The notes beneath the pieces are model-generated. The model did not search any database and was not told the origin of the DNA. It worked only from the letters and a program-made list of their open reading frames with translations. Positions 1-8,018 of a stretch of DNA of 64,000 nucleotides are shown here, piece after piece. The stretch's first letter is position 1. Each line of letters begins with the position of its first letter. Source of the DNA: Corallococcus silvisoli (GTDB lineage Bacteria > Myxococcota > Myxococcia > Myxococcales > Myxococcaceae); assembly GCF_009909145.1 (NCBI RefSeq), contig NZ_JAAAPJ010000028.1:1-64000 (forward strand), given 5' to 3'. Position numbers and translations under genes: made by a program.

Positions 1-15
1 CTCGTAGCGCATCAT
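1..15 (-). CDS. 5' end of an unknown gene leaving the window
   Basis: Only the first five codons are inside the window. On the minus strand two ATG codons in tandem (13-15 and 10-12) are preceded by a perfect AAGGAGG Shine-Dalgarno (25-31), nine bases from the first ATG. The reading begins M-M-R-Y-E and runs off the left edge. The call rests on the strength of the ribosome binding site; nothing can be said about function. Confidence 0.5.
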
Positions 16-73
16 CTCGCCTTGCCTCCTTGCGGAGACAACAACCGGCGCTCCCACATCCATCAGACACGGC

Positions 74-949
74 CTAGCCCTTGATGAAGGCCAGCAGGTC
101 CTTGTTGATGACGTCCTTGTTGACCGAGCACATGCCGTGGCTGAAGCCCGGGTAGACCTGGAGCTTCGAGCCCTTGACGAGCGTGGCCGTCAGCCGTCCG
201 CCCCCGTCGATGGGGACGATCTGATCATCATCGCCATGCATCACCAGCGTGGGCACGTCGAACCGGGCCAGGTCCGCGCGGAAGTCGGTCTCCGAGAAGG
301 CCTTGACGCAGTCGTATTCGGCCTTGAGGCCCGCCATCAGGCCTTGGAGGACGAAGCTCTCGCGGAGCCCCTCGGACACCTTCGCGCCGGGGCGGTTGAA
401 GCCGTAGAACGCCAGGCTCAGCTCCTTGAAGAAGCTGGAGCGGTCCTTGCGCACGCCCGCGCGGATGCCGTCGAAGACCTCCAAAGGCAGTCCATTGGGG
501 TGCCAGTCCGTCTTGATCATGATGGGCGGCACGGCGCTGATGAGCACCGCCCTGGCCACGCGCGAGGTGCCGTGGCGCCCGATGTAGCGCGCCACCTCGC
601 CGCCGCCGGTCGAGTGGCCGACGTGGATGGCCTTGCGCAGGTCCAGCGCGGCCGTCAGCTCCGCGAGGTCGTCCGCATAGGTGTCCATGTCGTGCCCGCC
701 CCAGGGCTGTGACGAGCGCCCGTGCCCTCGGCGGTCGTGGGCGATGGTGCGGTAGCCCTGTTCCGACAGGAACATCATCTGGTCCTCGAAAGCGTCGGAC
801 GAGAGCGGCCAGCCGTGTGAGAAGACAATGGGCTGGCCATTCCGGGGGCCCCAGTCCTTGAAGTAGAGCTGGGTGCCATCCCGAGTGGTGAGGAAGCTGC
901 CCGAGATTCTTCCCACGTGCGAGGCGCCCGGCTTGTTTTCAGGGTTCAT
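74..949 (-). CDS. alpha/beta hydrolase, non-haem chloroperoxidase/arylesterase-like
   Basis: A 291-residue alpha/beta-hydrolase of the cofactor-free haloperoxidase/esterase group. The HGWP oxyanion-type loop, the DRRGHGRS strand-turn and the nucleophile elbow GHSTGGGE (Ser nucleophile) are all present; the acid lies in HGDDDQIVP and the catalytic His in GFSHGM near the C-terminus. No signal peptide, so probably cytoplasmic. The frame stays open far upstream, but homology-like sequence begins at MNPENK, so that ATG is used. Substrate cannot be told from sequence. It stands alone, with the next upstream gene ending 123 bases away. Confidence 0.85.
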   Translation of the reverse strand: MNPENKPGASHVGRISGSFLTTRDGTQLYFKDWGPRNGQPIVFSHGWPLSSDAFEDQMMFLSEQGYRTIAHDRRGHGRSSQPWGGHDMDTYADDLAELTAALDLRKAIHVGHSTGGGEVARYIGRHGTSRVARAVLISAVPPIMIKTDWHPNGLPLEVFDGIRAGVRKDRSSFFKELSLAFYGFNRPGAKVSEGLRESFVLQGLMAGLKAEYDCVKAFSETDFRADLARFDVPTLVMHGDDDQIVPIDGGGRLTATLVKGSKLQVYPGFSHGMCSVNKDVINKDLLAFIKG

Positions 950-1071
950 GTGTCTGTCCTTTGCTGTCGAGGAAGGCCCACCGCTCGCGACGGTATGCAT
1001 CCCGGCGCGGGGCTGACATTGCCCGGCTCGACGAGCCCCGGGTCCGGAAGTGGAGTGGGGTCCGCCGACCG

Positions 1072-2373
1072 CTAACGGGGCCAGTCCCGCAGGAGCCGTT
1101 CGACGGTCTCCTGCCGGTCCCACGGCACCCGGCCGGTCAGCGTCATGCCCGCGTGCTCGATGCGGATCCGCCCCCGCGCCGACGCCCCCGGCAGGTGGCG
1201 CGAATCCACGCGGGTCCAGGCCGCGCCTCCGGTGGCCTCCACCACGCGCATCACGCAGTCGTCGAACTCCGCCTCCGGCAGCCAGCGCAGGGCGTCCAGC
1301 ACCAGGTCGGAGTCGAACTTCCGCAGGGACGTCGGCTCCCCGGTGAGGGCCCGCAGGGCCTGCGGGCCCTTCCCTTCTGGAATGAAGGAGAGCCCCTGGG
1401 GACCCAGCACGCAGAAGCCCCGACGCCGCCCCAGCTTCGCGGGAAAGAGCGCCATGCGCTCCAAACGCACGCCCGACCGGGCCGCTCCGCGCAGGGGCGG
1501 CTGACGGTGCAACTCCACCAGCACGGCGACCGCCGTGGCCCCCTTCACCGAGCGCGCGCGAAGCACGCGGTCGCCCTCCACGAACAGCTCCTCCGACGAC
1601 TCCAGCCGGACGCCGCCGTCGGGGATGGAGCCCAGGCGCACCCCCTGCAACGCCCCGAACAGCGGGTCCCACAGCAGCCGCTCACTGGTGAGCCGCAGCC
1701 GGCCCGAGCGCAGGAGCCGCGTCGACATGGGCGCCAGGGCGGTCAGCACGAAGAACGCCGCCACCGCCGGCTCGGCCCGAGCCGGCACGAGGAGCAGGAG
1801 CAGGAAGCAGAGCGCGGAGAGGATCCCCAGCCCCATGACCAGGCGCGGGGGCAGCTCCCACGTCGTCGGCACGGTCGCGAGGCCCGGGCCTGGACGTCGC
1901 CAGGTGTCGTCCTCGAAGACCAGCACCTCGCCCGGCTTCAGCGCCCAGGACTCGGGCCGCCGCACCTGGTCCTCCAGCCGCGTCAGCGCCTCCTCGAGCG
2001 ACACCTCCGGGTGGGCCCTCCCCCACGCCCCCAACCTGCGCCGCGCGAGCCGGGTCAGCCGCTCACGCCGCGCCAACAGCTTCCGCGCCTCCCGCAACAC
2101 CGGGGTGTCCTCGGCCCAGGACTCCAACGCCGCGCGACGGCGCACGCGCTCCAACGCCTCCGTCAGCGCCTCCTCCTGGGCCAGGAGCTCCGGCACCAGC
2201 TCCGGCCGCCGCAGCAACCGCCGCCGCCACCGCCAGTGGGACAGCACCTGCTCCAGCTCGGAATGCGAACGCCGCGCCGCCTCGAGGACCTCCGCGCGCC
2301 CTTCCAGCTGGCGCTCGGCGTCGGACCCGGCGGCGCGCGGCAGGACCGTGCTGGAACGGGGGCGTTCGGACAT
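1072..2373 (-). CDS. hypothetical membrane protein, third gene of DUF4255-like operon
   Basis: About 433 residues. The N-terminal third is Arg/Glu/Leu-rich and probably helical or coiled coil. Two adjacent hydrophobic segments follow around residues 160-210, then a soluble C-terminal half with many short beta-like stretches. No known family recognised. Start is uncertain: in-frame ATGs lie at 2373, 2388 and 2415, none with a strong Shine-Dalgarno; 2373 was chosen because the sequence upstream is atypical. It lies 72 bases downstream of the preceding gene on the same strand and is probably co-transcribed from the promoter near 3.97 kb. Confidence 0.6.
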   Translation of the reverse strand: MSERPRSSTVLPRAAGSDAERQLEGRAEVLEAARRSHSELEQVLSHWRWRRRLLRRPELVPELLAQEEALTEALERVRRRAALESWAEDTPVLREARKLLARRERLTRLARRRLGAWGRAHPEVSLEEALTRLEDQVRRPESWALKPGEVLVFEDDTWRRPGPGLATVPTTWELPPRLVMGLGILSALCFLLLLLVPARAEPAVAAFFVLTALAPMSTRLLRSGRLRLTSERLLWDPLFGALQGVRLGSIPDGGVRLESSEELFVEGDRVLRARSVKGATAVAVLVELHRQPPLRGAARSGVRLERMALFPAKLGRRRGFCVLGPQGLSFIPEGKGPQALRALTGEPTSLRKFDSDLVLDALRWLPEAEFDDCVMRVVEATGGAAWTRVDSRHLPGASARGRIRIEHAGMTLTGRVPWDRQETVERLLRDWPR

Positions 2374-2445
2374 CACGCCGGCGAGCATAGTCCCGCGCGA
2401 ACGCGACGTTCGCACCCGCGCGGTGAGCCCGCGCTCCCACCGCCG

Positions 2446-3231
2446 CTACTCTCCCGCCGGCTCCAGCTCCAATCGCTCGCACTGGAGCAGCACCGCCAGG
2501 GCCTCCGAGGCTTCGGAGGGCGATGGCGGGACGGCCTCGGGCCACGGCACGGAGGGCTGGTGCGGCGTTCCCTCCGATTCCTTCAGCAGCGCAAGCAGCT
2601 CCCGGGCCGGATCCCTGGGAAGCGCGGGCCCGTCCTGCGCGGGGCGTGGCGCGAAGGACGTGCCTTCCTCCAGGACCGGTGCCTCCGACGCGGCCTCTTC
2701 ACAGGAGATGGCGGCGGCCCGGAGCAACATCGCGGGCGATGGCGAGCGCACCACCGTCATGGGCTCCGCGGGCAGCAGATCCTCCGGATCGAAGCCGAAG
2801 GGGATGGGGGGCGTCACCCTCGGCGGCGCGTCCCCGCTCCCCGCTTCCGGCCTCACCAGGGCGAACGTCTCCACGCCACTCAGACACCGCAGCGTGTTGA
2901 GCCGGGGCGTGGACGCCTCGGGGTTCACGGACGCCGGCGGAGGCCAGGAGAACCCCCGCTCCACGGAAGCCCCTCGCGTCGCCATGTCGGAGGGCGTCAG
3001 TCCTGGCGGCCACGCAGGCACCGGCAGCAGCGTCACCTCCGGCTCGCGCAGGGGCAGTGAGCGCACCCGCGCCCCACCCAACCCCGCCGCCATGGCGAGC
3101 GCCGCCGCATGCTCCGCCAGCACCCGCTCCGCCCAGACCTTCAACCACCGCGCCAGGGCCAGCACCCAGGCCACGTGGCGCCGCGCGCGAGGCAGCGCTC
3201 CCTCGGCCTCGGCTGACGTGGCGCCAGACAT
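2446..3231 (-). CDS. hypothetical protein, middle gene of DUF4255-like operon
   Basis: A 261-residue protein without recognised domains. Residues 1-60 are Ala/Arg/Leu-rich and likely helical; the rest is proline-rich and low in hydrophobic segments, ending in a short helical stretch. No signal peptide or membrane segment. Its ATG lies two bases after the stop of the upstream DUF4255-like gene, so translation is probably coupled. Codon use matches the neighbours. Function unknown. Confidence 0.65.
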   Translation of the reverse strand: MSGATSAEAEGALPRARRHVAWVLALARWLKVWAERVLAEHAAALAMAAGLGGARVRSLPLREPEVTLLPVPAWPPGLTPSDMATRGASVERGFSWPPPASVNPEASTPRLNTLRCLSGVETFALVRPEAGSGDAPPRVTPPIPFGFDPEDLLPAEPMTVVRSPSPAMLLRAAAISCEEAASEAPVLEEGTSFAPRPAQDGPALPRDPARELLALLKESEGTPHQPSVPWPEAVPPSPSEASEALAVLLQCERLELEPAGE

Positions 3232-3233
3232 CC

Positions 3234-3911
3234 TCACCCCTCCTTCACCGGCATCCGGATGACCAGCGGGGCCGGCTCCGTGGCCAGCACCTCCGACGCC
3301 ACCGACAGCACCTCTCCCTCCGCCCGCACCTCCAGGCTGCCCAATGACTCCACCGGGGGCAGGCTGGCGAAGCGGAAGTGCCCCTGCGCATCCGTGCGCG
3401 TACTCAATCGCAGGGCAGGCAAGGCCACCCACGCCCCCCCGATGGGCTCGTTCCCCGGCCCCACCACCTGCCCCAGCAGCGGCGCGGTCCCCTCCGGAGC
3501 ATCCACCAACGACAGACACCTCACGCCCGCCAGGGGTTGCTCCTTGCGCACCTGCACGCGCAGGCGGAAGGAGGGACGCGGCACGGAGCGGAGCCCCGCC
3601 CAGAGCGCGGCCGGCACCGGACTCAGGTCCACCTCCAATTCCTTGTCACTCATGGCGGCGAAGACCAGATCGCCCAGCAGCCGGTGCGCGCGCTCCGGCG
3701 TCTCCGCCCCCACCGTCACCAGGTAGCAGACCGTGAAGCCCAGGGCCCCCCGCTTCCCGGCCCGGGTCGGGGGCGCGGGCCCCAGCTCCAGCAGGTAAAG
3801 GCAGACACCCCGGTCCAGGGACTCGCGATCGGGCACGCCCAGATACACGGGGGTCTCCGTGGCAATACGGCCCACCCACGCCTTCATGCGTAGATCGACT
3901 TCGTCGATCAT
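3234..3911 (-). CDS. DUF4255 (Pvc16 N-terminal)-like protein with carboxypeptidase-regulatory-like domain
   Basis: 225 residues. It starts MIDEVD and its first about 125 residues (CLYLLELGPAP, a hydrophobic strand GFTVCYLVTV, then AHRLLGDLVFA and PSFRLRVQV) resemble the DUF4255 fold found in accessory proteins of extracellular contractile injection systems and some phage-tail clusters. Residues from about 145 onward (GQVVGPGNEPIGGAWV, TDAQGHFRFASLPP) form a carboxypeptidase-regulatory-like beta-sandwich. The match is by eye, not by a profile. First gene of a three-gene operon; no sheath, tube or baseplate genes are inside the window. Confidence 0.65.
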   Translation of the reverse strand: MIDEVDLRMKAWVGRIATETPVYLGVPDRESLDRGVCLYLLELGPAPPTRAGKRGALGFTVCYLVTVGAETPERAHRLLGDLVFAAMSDKELEVDLSPVPAALWAGLRSVPRPSFRLRVQVRKEQPLAGVRCLSLVDAPEGTAPLLGQVVGPGNEPIGGAWVALPALRLSTRTDAQGHFRFASLPPVESLGSLEVRAEGEVLSVASEVLATEPAPLVIRMPVKEG

Positions 3912-4216
3912 CCCTTGGCCCCCCGGTTCCGGCCCCGCCGACCTCGCCGCCTCTTGCTTTCATCATACGCTCGCATCGCCAGGGATGTCTTGTCATCACC
4001 CGGCGGAGCGAACGGGACGTCAGTGATTGGACAGGCATTGCGCCGGCTCGCGGCCCCAGCGACGGCATCCCACCTGTCGGGAATCGGGCACTCCCACCGC
4101 CGCGCACCCTGGCACCCCGGAAACCCCGTACGGGATTCACGCGATCAGCTTCTCTTCCAGGGCACCTTCCGCGAAAGATGCACCTCAGGGCCGGCATTCA
4201 CCGTGGAACTTTCATC
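3912..4216. other. 305-base divergent intergenic region
   Basis: Lies between the minus-strand DUF4255-like operon and the plus-strand barrel gene. Apart from the candidate minus-strand promoter there is a TGGCAC motif near 4108 resembling a sigma54 -24 element but without the matching -12 TTGC. No small gene or RNA is supported. Confidence 0.5.
3962..3991 (-). promoter_or_regulatory. candidate sigma70-type promoter of the DUF4255-like operon
   Basis: On the minus strand AAGACA (3986-3991) and TATGAT (3962-3967) are separated by 18 bases, about 50 bases upstream of the start codon at 3911. The -10 matches consensus at five of six positions, unusual for this G+C-rich DNA. Confidence 0.35.
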
Positions 4217-4837
4217 ATGACGATGGACTCCCCTTCTTTGAAACGACGACGCAGCTCGCTTCCTTCCTCCAGCCTCGGGCTGGGCTGCCTGGCGGTGCTG
4301 GGGCTGGCCAGCCCCGCGCTGGCGCAGGAGGACACGCCTTACAAGGTGGGCCTGCTGGTGGACGCGGGGGCCCCTCACGGCATCGGCGTGTCCGCGGTGG
4401 TGCGGCCCGCCTCGTGGCTGCGGCTCCAGGCGGGCCCCACCACCAACACGCTCAGCATCGGCGTGCGCGGCGGGGTGAGCATCCTCCCGATGGACACCTT
4501 CATCGCGCCGTCCTTCAACGCGGAGGTCGGGCACTACTTCGGTTCGGAGTACAGCGAGGTGCTGGACTGGCTGGGCCGCGACCCCAGCGCCACGGCGCAG
4601 GCCATCCGCGACGTCACCTACAACTACGTCACGGGCAGCGTGGGCCTGGAGGTGGGCACGAAGAGCCGCTTCAACTTCTTCCTGAACGTGGGCCTCAGCT
4701 ACGTGGCGCTCACCGTGCCGGACCCCACGCCGCTCCTCCAGGACGCCGCCAATGACGACACCGTGACGTCGGGGCCCATGCACCTGCGCGCCACCATCCC
4801 GTCCGTGAAGCTGGGCTTCATCCTCTACTTCTTCTGA
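4217..4837 (+). CDS. outer-membrane beta-barrel-like protein
   Basis: About 206 residues. A basic N-terminus (LKRRRSS) and hydrophobic core end in ASPALA-Q, a good signal peptidase I site. The mature part alternates hydrophobic and polar residues (GIGVSAVVR, WLRLQAGP, FNAEVGHYFG, FFLNVGLSYVAL) and ends in LGFILYFF, a terminal aromatic like those recognised by the outer-membrane assembly machinery. ATG 4217 is preferred; ATG 4223 is an alternative. A lipoprotein gene follows 18 bases later, so the pair is probably one operon. Function unknown. Confidence 0.7.
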   Translation: MTMDSPSLKRRRSSLPSSSLGLGCLAVLGLASPALAQEDTPYKVGLLVDAGAPHGIGVSAVVRPASWLRLQAGPTTNTLSIGVRGGVSILPMDTFIAPSFNAEVGHYFGSEYSEVLDWLGRDPSATAQAIRDVTYNYVTGSVGLEVGTKSRFNFFLNVGLSYVALTVPDPTPLLQDAANDDTVTSGPMHLRATIPSVKLGFILYFF

Positions 4838-4855
4838 GCCAGGAGACCTTCAACC

Positions 4856-5407
4856 ATGCGAACGCCATCCTTCCGCACCCTCCTGCTCGCCAGCGCCGTG
4901 TCCCTCTTCGGCACGGGCTGTGACTCCCTCTTCAACATCGAGGTGGAGGCCGAGCGCATCTGCAAGACGGAGAAGGACCTGTCCTTCCCGGCCGCCCTCC
5001 CGGGCAGCGCCAGCGTCCAGCAGTCCATCCAGATTCCGCTGGGCGACTTCTCCAGCGCGCTGCCCGACGACGCCGACGTGCGCACGGAGCTGCGGCTGAA
5101 GCTCTTCGACGCCACGGCCACCACCGACATCAGCGGCATCGAGCGCGCGAAGGTCTCCGTGCGCAAGCCGGGCTCCACGGACTACGTGCTCCTGGGCGAG
5201 TTCCGGCGCACCGGCACCAGCGGTCCCACGAACACGCTCGAGCTCACCGGCAGCGGCGCCGTGGACGTGCTGGACCTGGCGAAGCAGCAGGAGCTGGAGT
5301 TCCTCTTCGAGGCCAGCGGCTCCCTGCCCACGCAGTCGTGGAGCGCGGACATCGACGTCTGCATTGGCGCCAAGGCGAGCGCCAACTACTTCCACCTGCT
5401 GTTCTGA
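4856..5407 (+). CDS. lipoprotein of unknown function
   Basis: 183 residues with a lipoprotein signal: a basic start, a hydrophobic stretch and lipobox FGTGC with the lipid-accepting Cys near residue 20. The mature protein is soluble and beta-rich with two more Cys. GGAGA upstream of the ATG supports the start. It follows the barrel gene closely and may act with it at the outer membrane. No family recognised. A strong G+C hairpin lies just after the stop. Confidence 0.7.
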   Translation: MRTPSFRTLLLASAVSLFGTGCDSLFNIEVEAERICKTEKDLSFPAALPGSASVQQSIQIPLGDFSSALPDDADVRTELRLKLFDATATTDISGIERAKVSVRKPGSTDYVLLGEFRRTGTSGPTNTLELTGSGAVDVLDLAKQQELEFLFEASGSLPTQSWSADIDVCIGAKASANYFHLLF

Positions 5408-5418
5408 GACCTCCCCGT

Positions 5419-5448
5419 CCCGCCCCGGCGTCAGGACACCGGGGCGGG
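5419..5448. terminator. bidirectional terminator-like hairpin between convergent genes
   Basis: A perfect 10-base stem CCCGCCCCGG / CCGGGGCGGG with a 10-base loop, placed 11 bases after the lipoprotein stop. Its right arm overlaps the last codons of the convergent gene, so the coding end doubles as terminator stem. No T-run on either side. Confidence 0.6.
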
Positions 5449-5895
5449 CGCGGCGGGCTGGATGCCCAGGTGTTCGTGGCGCGTGCCCAGCACGTGGTCG
5501 AAGAACGGATGCGTCACGCACCAGTTCGCGTCCGCCACGCGCCCCAGGTGGTGGTCGCACAGCCAGGGCACCTGCGCCCGAGCCCACGCCGGGTCCAGGT
5601 GCGCGCGGCGGTGCACGCGGTGGTAGTTGAACGCGCAGGCCCACACGGTGCCCACGAAGAACGGCGCCAGGGGGAACAGGGGCGCGTGCGCGAGCGCGAG
5701 CACCGTCAGCGCCGCCCGCTCCTTGAGCTCCGCGGCGCGCGTCCAGAGCGAGCGCAGGTACGCATCCGCGCACGGGGACGCCGCGAAGGCCGCGTGCGGC
5801 GGGGCGGACGCGTGGCGACGGCCCGGCGTCAGGTACCGGCGCAGGGCCCACTCCGCGAAGTTCGAATACGCCCACCCCAACGGGATGCCAATCAT
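5431..5895 (-). CDS. fatty-acid-hydroxylase-like membrane protein, short form
   Basis: About 154 residues from the ATG at 5893-5895, preceded by a GGGAGGGGG purine run. A membrane segment in the middle (LTVLALAHAPLF) is followed by histidine boxes NYHRVHRRAH and CDHHLG, then ANWCVTHPFFDHVLGT, closely resembling the C-terminal signature of the fatty acid hydroxylase/sterol desaturase family. The usual first histidine box is not convincing (EWALRRYL), and the protein is shorter than most members, so it may be a divergent or N-terminally reduced enzyme. The frame is open further upstream to 6030, without likely coding sequence. Confidence 0.6.
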   Translation of the reverse strand: MIGIPLGWAYSNFAEWALRRYLTPGRRHASAPPHAAFAASPCADAYLRSLWTRAAELKERAALTVLALAHAPLFPLAPFFVGTVWACAFNYHRVHRRAHLDPAWARAQVPWLCDHHLGRVADANWCVTHPFFDHVLGTRHEHLGIQPAAPAPVS

Positions 5896-6088
5896 CACGC
5901 CCCCTCCCGCCTCCGCCCGCGTGACACCGGCAAGGGGGTGGCCACGGGCCCTCCCAGGGGCAACCGGGAAGCGGGTGCCAGTGCACAGCGCGAAGCGTCC
6001 GGGTGCGGCCGGTGACAGGGGCCGGCCCACGGGGGAGGTGTCCCAAGGAACAGGCTGGAAGTTGGACGGGGGCGCGAGGGGCCCTTAA

Positions 6089-6979
6089 GTGGGGACGGTG
6101 GGACGCAAGCGGGCCATGGGCGGCATCGACATTCCGGGATGGGCGTGGCTGGTGCCGTGCGCGCTGCTGCCGGTGGTGCTGCTCAACCTGGGCGTGGCCT
6201 GGCTGGGTGGAACGCAGGTGTCGCCCCTGTCCTTCTCCTTCCTCCAGACGAAGGCCCGCGCCCTGGGGGCGTACGTGGCGCACCGGCCGGCGTGCGTGCT
6301 GGACGAGCACCCGCCGCTGGAGCCGCTCATCGCGGAGGCGGAGCGCCGCCACGGGATTCCGCCAGGGCTCCTGAAGGCGCTCATCCAGGTGGAATCCGAG
6401 ACGCGGGTGCACCGCATCTCGCCCGCGGGGGCGATGGGCCCCGGACAGCTGATGCCGGACACGGCGGCGCTGATGCGGGTGGAGGACCCCTTCGACCCCG
6501 CGCCTTCCGTGGACGCGAGCGGCCGCTACCTGGCGGAGCAGCTGCGCAGGTTCCGGAACGTGCCCCTGGCGGTGGCCGCGTACAACGCGGGGCCCGGCGC
6601 GGTGAACGGGCGCGTGCCGCACAACGGGGAGACGGAGTTCTACGTCGCCAAGGTGCTCGCGGCCTACGCGCGCACAAGGCCACCAGCGCCAGTGGTGGTG
6701 AAGCGTCCCGCCGTCGAGGCTCCGGTCAAGGCAGTGGAGCGCGCCGCCGTCAGCCAGGCCAGACCGCCAGCGCCCGTGAAGCGCCCCGCCGCGGAGGCAC
6801 CCGCCAAGGCAGTGGAGCGCGCCGCCGTCACGCAGGCCGCCGCGAAGAAGGCCCGGCCGCCCGGCGCGGACGTGAAGCCGCCCGCCGCGCCGAAGGTGAC
6901 GGCACCCGTGAAGAAGCCAGCGCCCCGGCCGGCCACCGGCGACAAGCCCCCCGCGAGGATCGCGTCCGCGACGAAGTAG
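6089..6979 (+). CDS. membrane-anchored lytic transglycosylase (SLT domain)
   Basis: 296 residues. A basic N-terminus plus one membrane segment (about residues 17-40) anchors a periplasmic goose-lysozyme-like SLT domain (about 75-190): the catalytic Glu is in LIQVESE, followed by SPAGAMGPGQLMP and VAAYNAGPGAV, all standard family motifs. It should cleave peptidoglycan glycan strands with formation of anhydromuramic ends. The last about 95 residues are a Lys/Pro/Ala-rich tail with two near-identical units (RPAVEAPVKAVERAAV and RPAAEAPAKAVERAAV). GTG 6089 is chosen because GAGGGG precedes it; ATG 6116 is the alternative. Confidence 0.8.
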   Translation: MGTVGRKRAMGGIDIPGWAWLVPCALLPVVLLNLGVAWLGGTQVSPLSFSFLQTKARALGAYVAHRPACVLDEHPPLEPLIAEAERRHGIPPGLLKALIQVESETRVHRISPAGAMGPGQLMPDTAALMRVEDPFDPAPSVDASGRYLAEQLRRFRNVPLAVAAYNAGPGAVNGRVPHNGETEFYVAKVLAAYARTRPPAPVVVKRPAVEAPVKAVERAAVSQARPPAPVKRPAAEAPAKAVERAAVTQAAAKKARPPGADVKPPAAPKVTAPVKKPAPRPATGDKPPARIASATK

Positions 6980-7042
6980 CGTGGGCCCGAAGGGTCCGCT
7001 CCGGCCCCATGGCACGCCTCCTTCGCGGGGGACGGGCCAGCC

Positions 7043-7789
7043 TCAGCCCTTCCGGGAAGCCTGGAGGCCGCCCGCCGCGCCCGTGTCCATCCACACCTCC
7101 ACGTCGCGGTGGAGCTGGAGGAAGGACGCCGGGCACCGGGGCGTCAGCGGCCCGTGCACCATCGCCGTCACCGCCGCCGCCTTGTTCACCCCGAACGCCA
7201 GCACCACCACCTTGCGCGCCTGGAGCACCGCCGCCATGCCCAGCGTCAGCGCCGCCATGGGCACGCGAGACGGATCATCCCCGAACGCCAGCACGTGCGA
7301 CAGCCGCGTCTCCCGCGACAGGCGCGCGCGGTGGCTCATCGCCGTCAGCACCTCGCCGGGTTCGTTGAACGCGATGTGGCCATTGGGCCCCACCCCCAGC
7401 AGCAGCAAGTCCAACCCGCCCGCCGCCGCGAGCGCCGCGTCATAGCGCGCGCACTCACCCTCCGCGTCCGGCGCGCACCCGTCGAGGAAGTGGATCCGCT
7501 CCGTTGACAGATTCACATGCCGGAACAGGTGCCGGTCCATGTACGCGCGGAAGCTGCCCGCGTCCTCCGGCGGCAGGCCCAGGAACTCGTCCACGTTGAA
7601 CGTGGTCGCCCGCGACAGGTCCAGCGCCCCCCGGGCCGCCAGCTCCACGAGACTCCGGTAGACGTTGAGGGGTGAGCGCCCCGTGACCAGCCCCAGCACC
7701 AGCTCCGGCGTGTGCCTCACGGCCTCGGCGATACGCGCCGCGCAGGTGGTGGCCGCCTCCTGCTCCGTTTCGAACACCCGTAGGTTCAT
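7043..7789 (-). CDS. nagB: glucosamine-6-phosphate deaminase
   Basis: 248 residues, the usual bacterial NagB length. Converts glucosamine-6-phosphate to fructose-6-phosphate and ammonia. Visible motifs: GLVTGRSP phosphate loop, TFNVDEFLGLP, and GVGPNGHIAFNEPG containing active-site acid and His residues. Start MNLRVF follows NagB convention; the frame continues upstream without coding character. It is divergent from pfkA, which uses its product, so the two may share regulation. No nagA or transport gene is adjacent. Confidence 0.88.
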   Translation of the reverse strand: MNLRVFETEQEAATTCAARIAEAVRHTPELVLGLVTGRSPLNVYRSLVELAARGALDLSRATTFNVDEFLGLPPEDAGSFRAYMDRHLFRHVNLSTERIHFLDGCAPDAEGECARYDAALAAAGGLDLLLLGVGPNGHIAFNEPGEVLTAMSHRARLSRETRLSHVLAFGDDPSRVPMAALTLGMAAVLQARKVVVLAFGVNKAAAVTAMVHGPLTPRCPASFLQLHRDVEVWMDTGAAGGLQASRKG

Positions 7790-7956
7790 GAGCCGGCCAG
7801 CATACGCCGCCCTCCCTGCCCCGGTCGCGCGCCCCCCAGCCCCAGCGTGCGTGCCGCCGCGCGGCAAGCCCCTCCGTCTTCGCGAATGACACGCGAGCCC
7901 CGTGGCGAATTGACAAGCACGGTCCCCCGCACGCCGGGGAGCCGGGAAGGGTTTCC

Positions 7957-7971
7957 CACGGGCATCCCGTG
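7957..7971. promoter_or_regulatory. small palindrome upstream of pfkA
   Basis: CACGGG-CAT-CCCGTG, a perfect 6-base inverted repeat 47 bases before the pfkA start, inside the 229-base nagB/pfkA divergent region. A TTGACA -35-like hexamer is at 7910-7915 on the plus strand, but no good -10 follows. It could be an operator or a leader hairpin. Confidence 0.3.
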
Positions 7972-8018
7972 CAATCCGTCCTCACGCGTGGAGGCCGGGT
8001 CGCGCTAGAACCCAACCC

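Noticed and set aside
4104..4122. TGGCAC resembling the -24 element of a sigma54 promoter upstream of the barrel gene
   Set aside because: The required -12 TTGC at the fixed spacing is absent. A weak TTGGCAGG...GGC near 36.69 kb before the kinase was rejected for the same reason.
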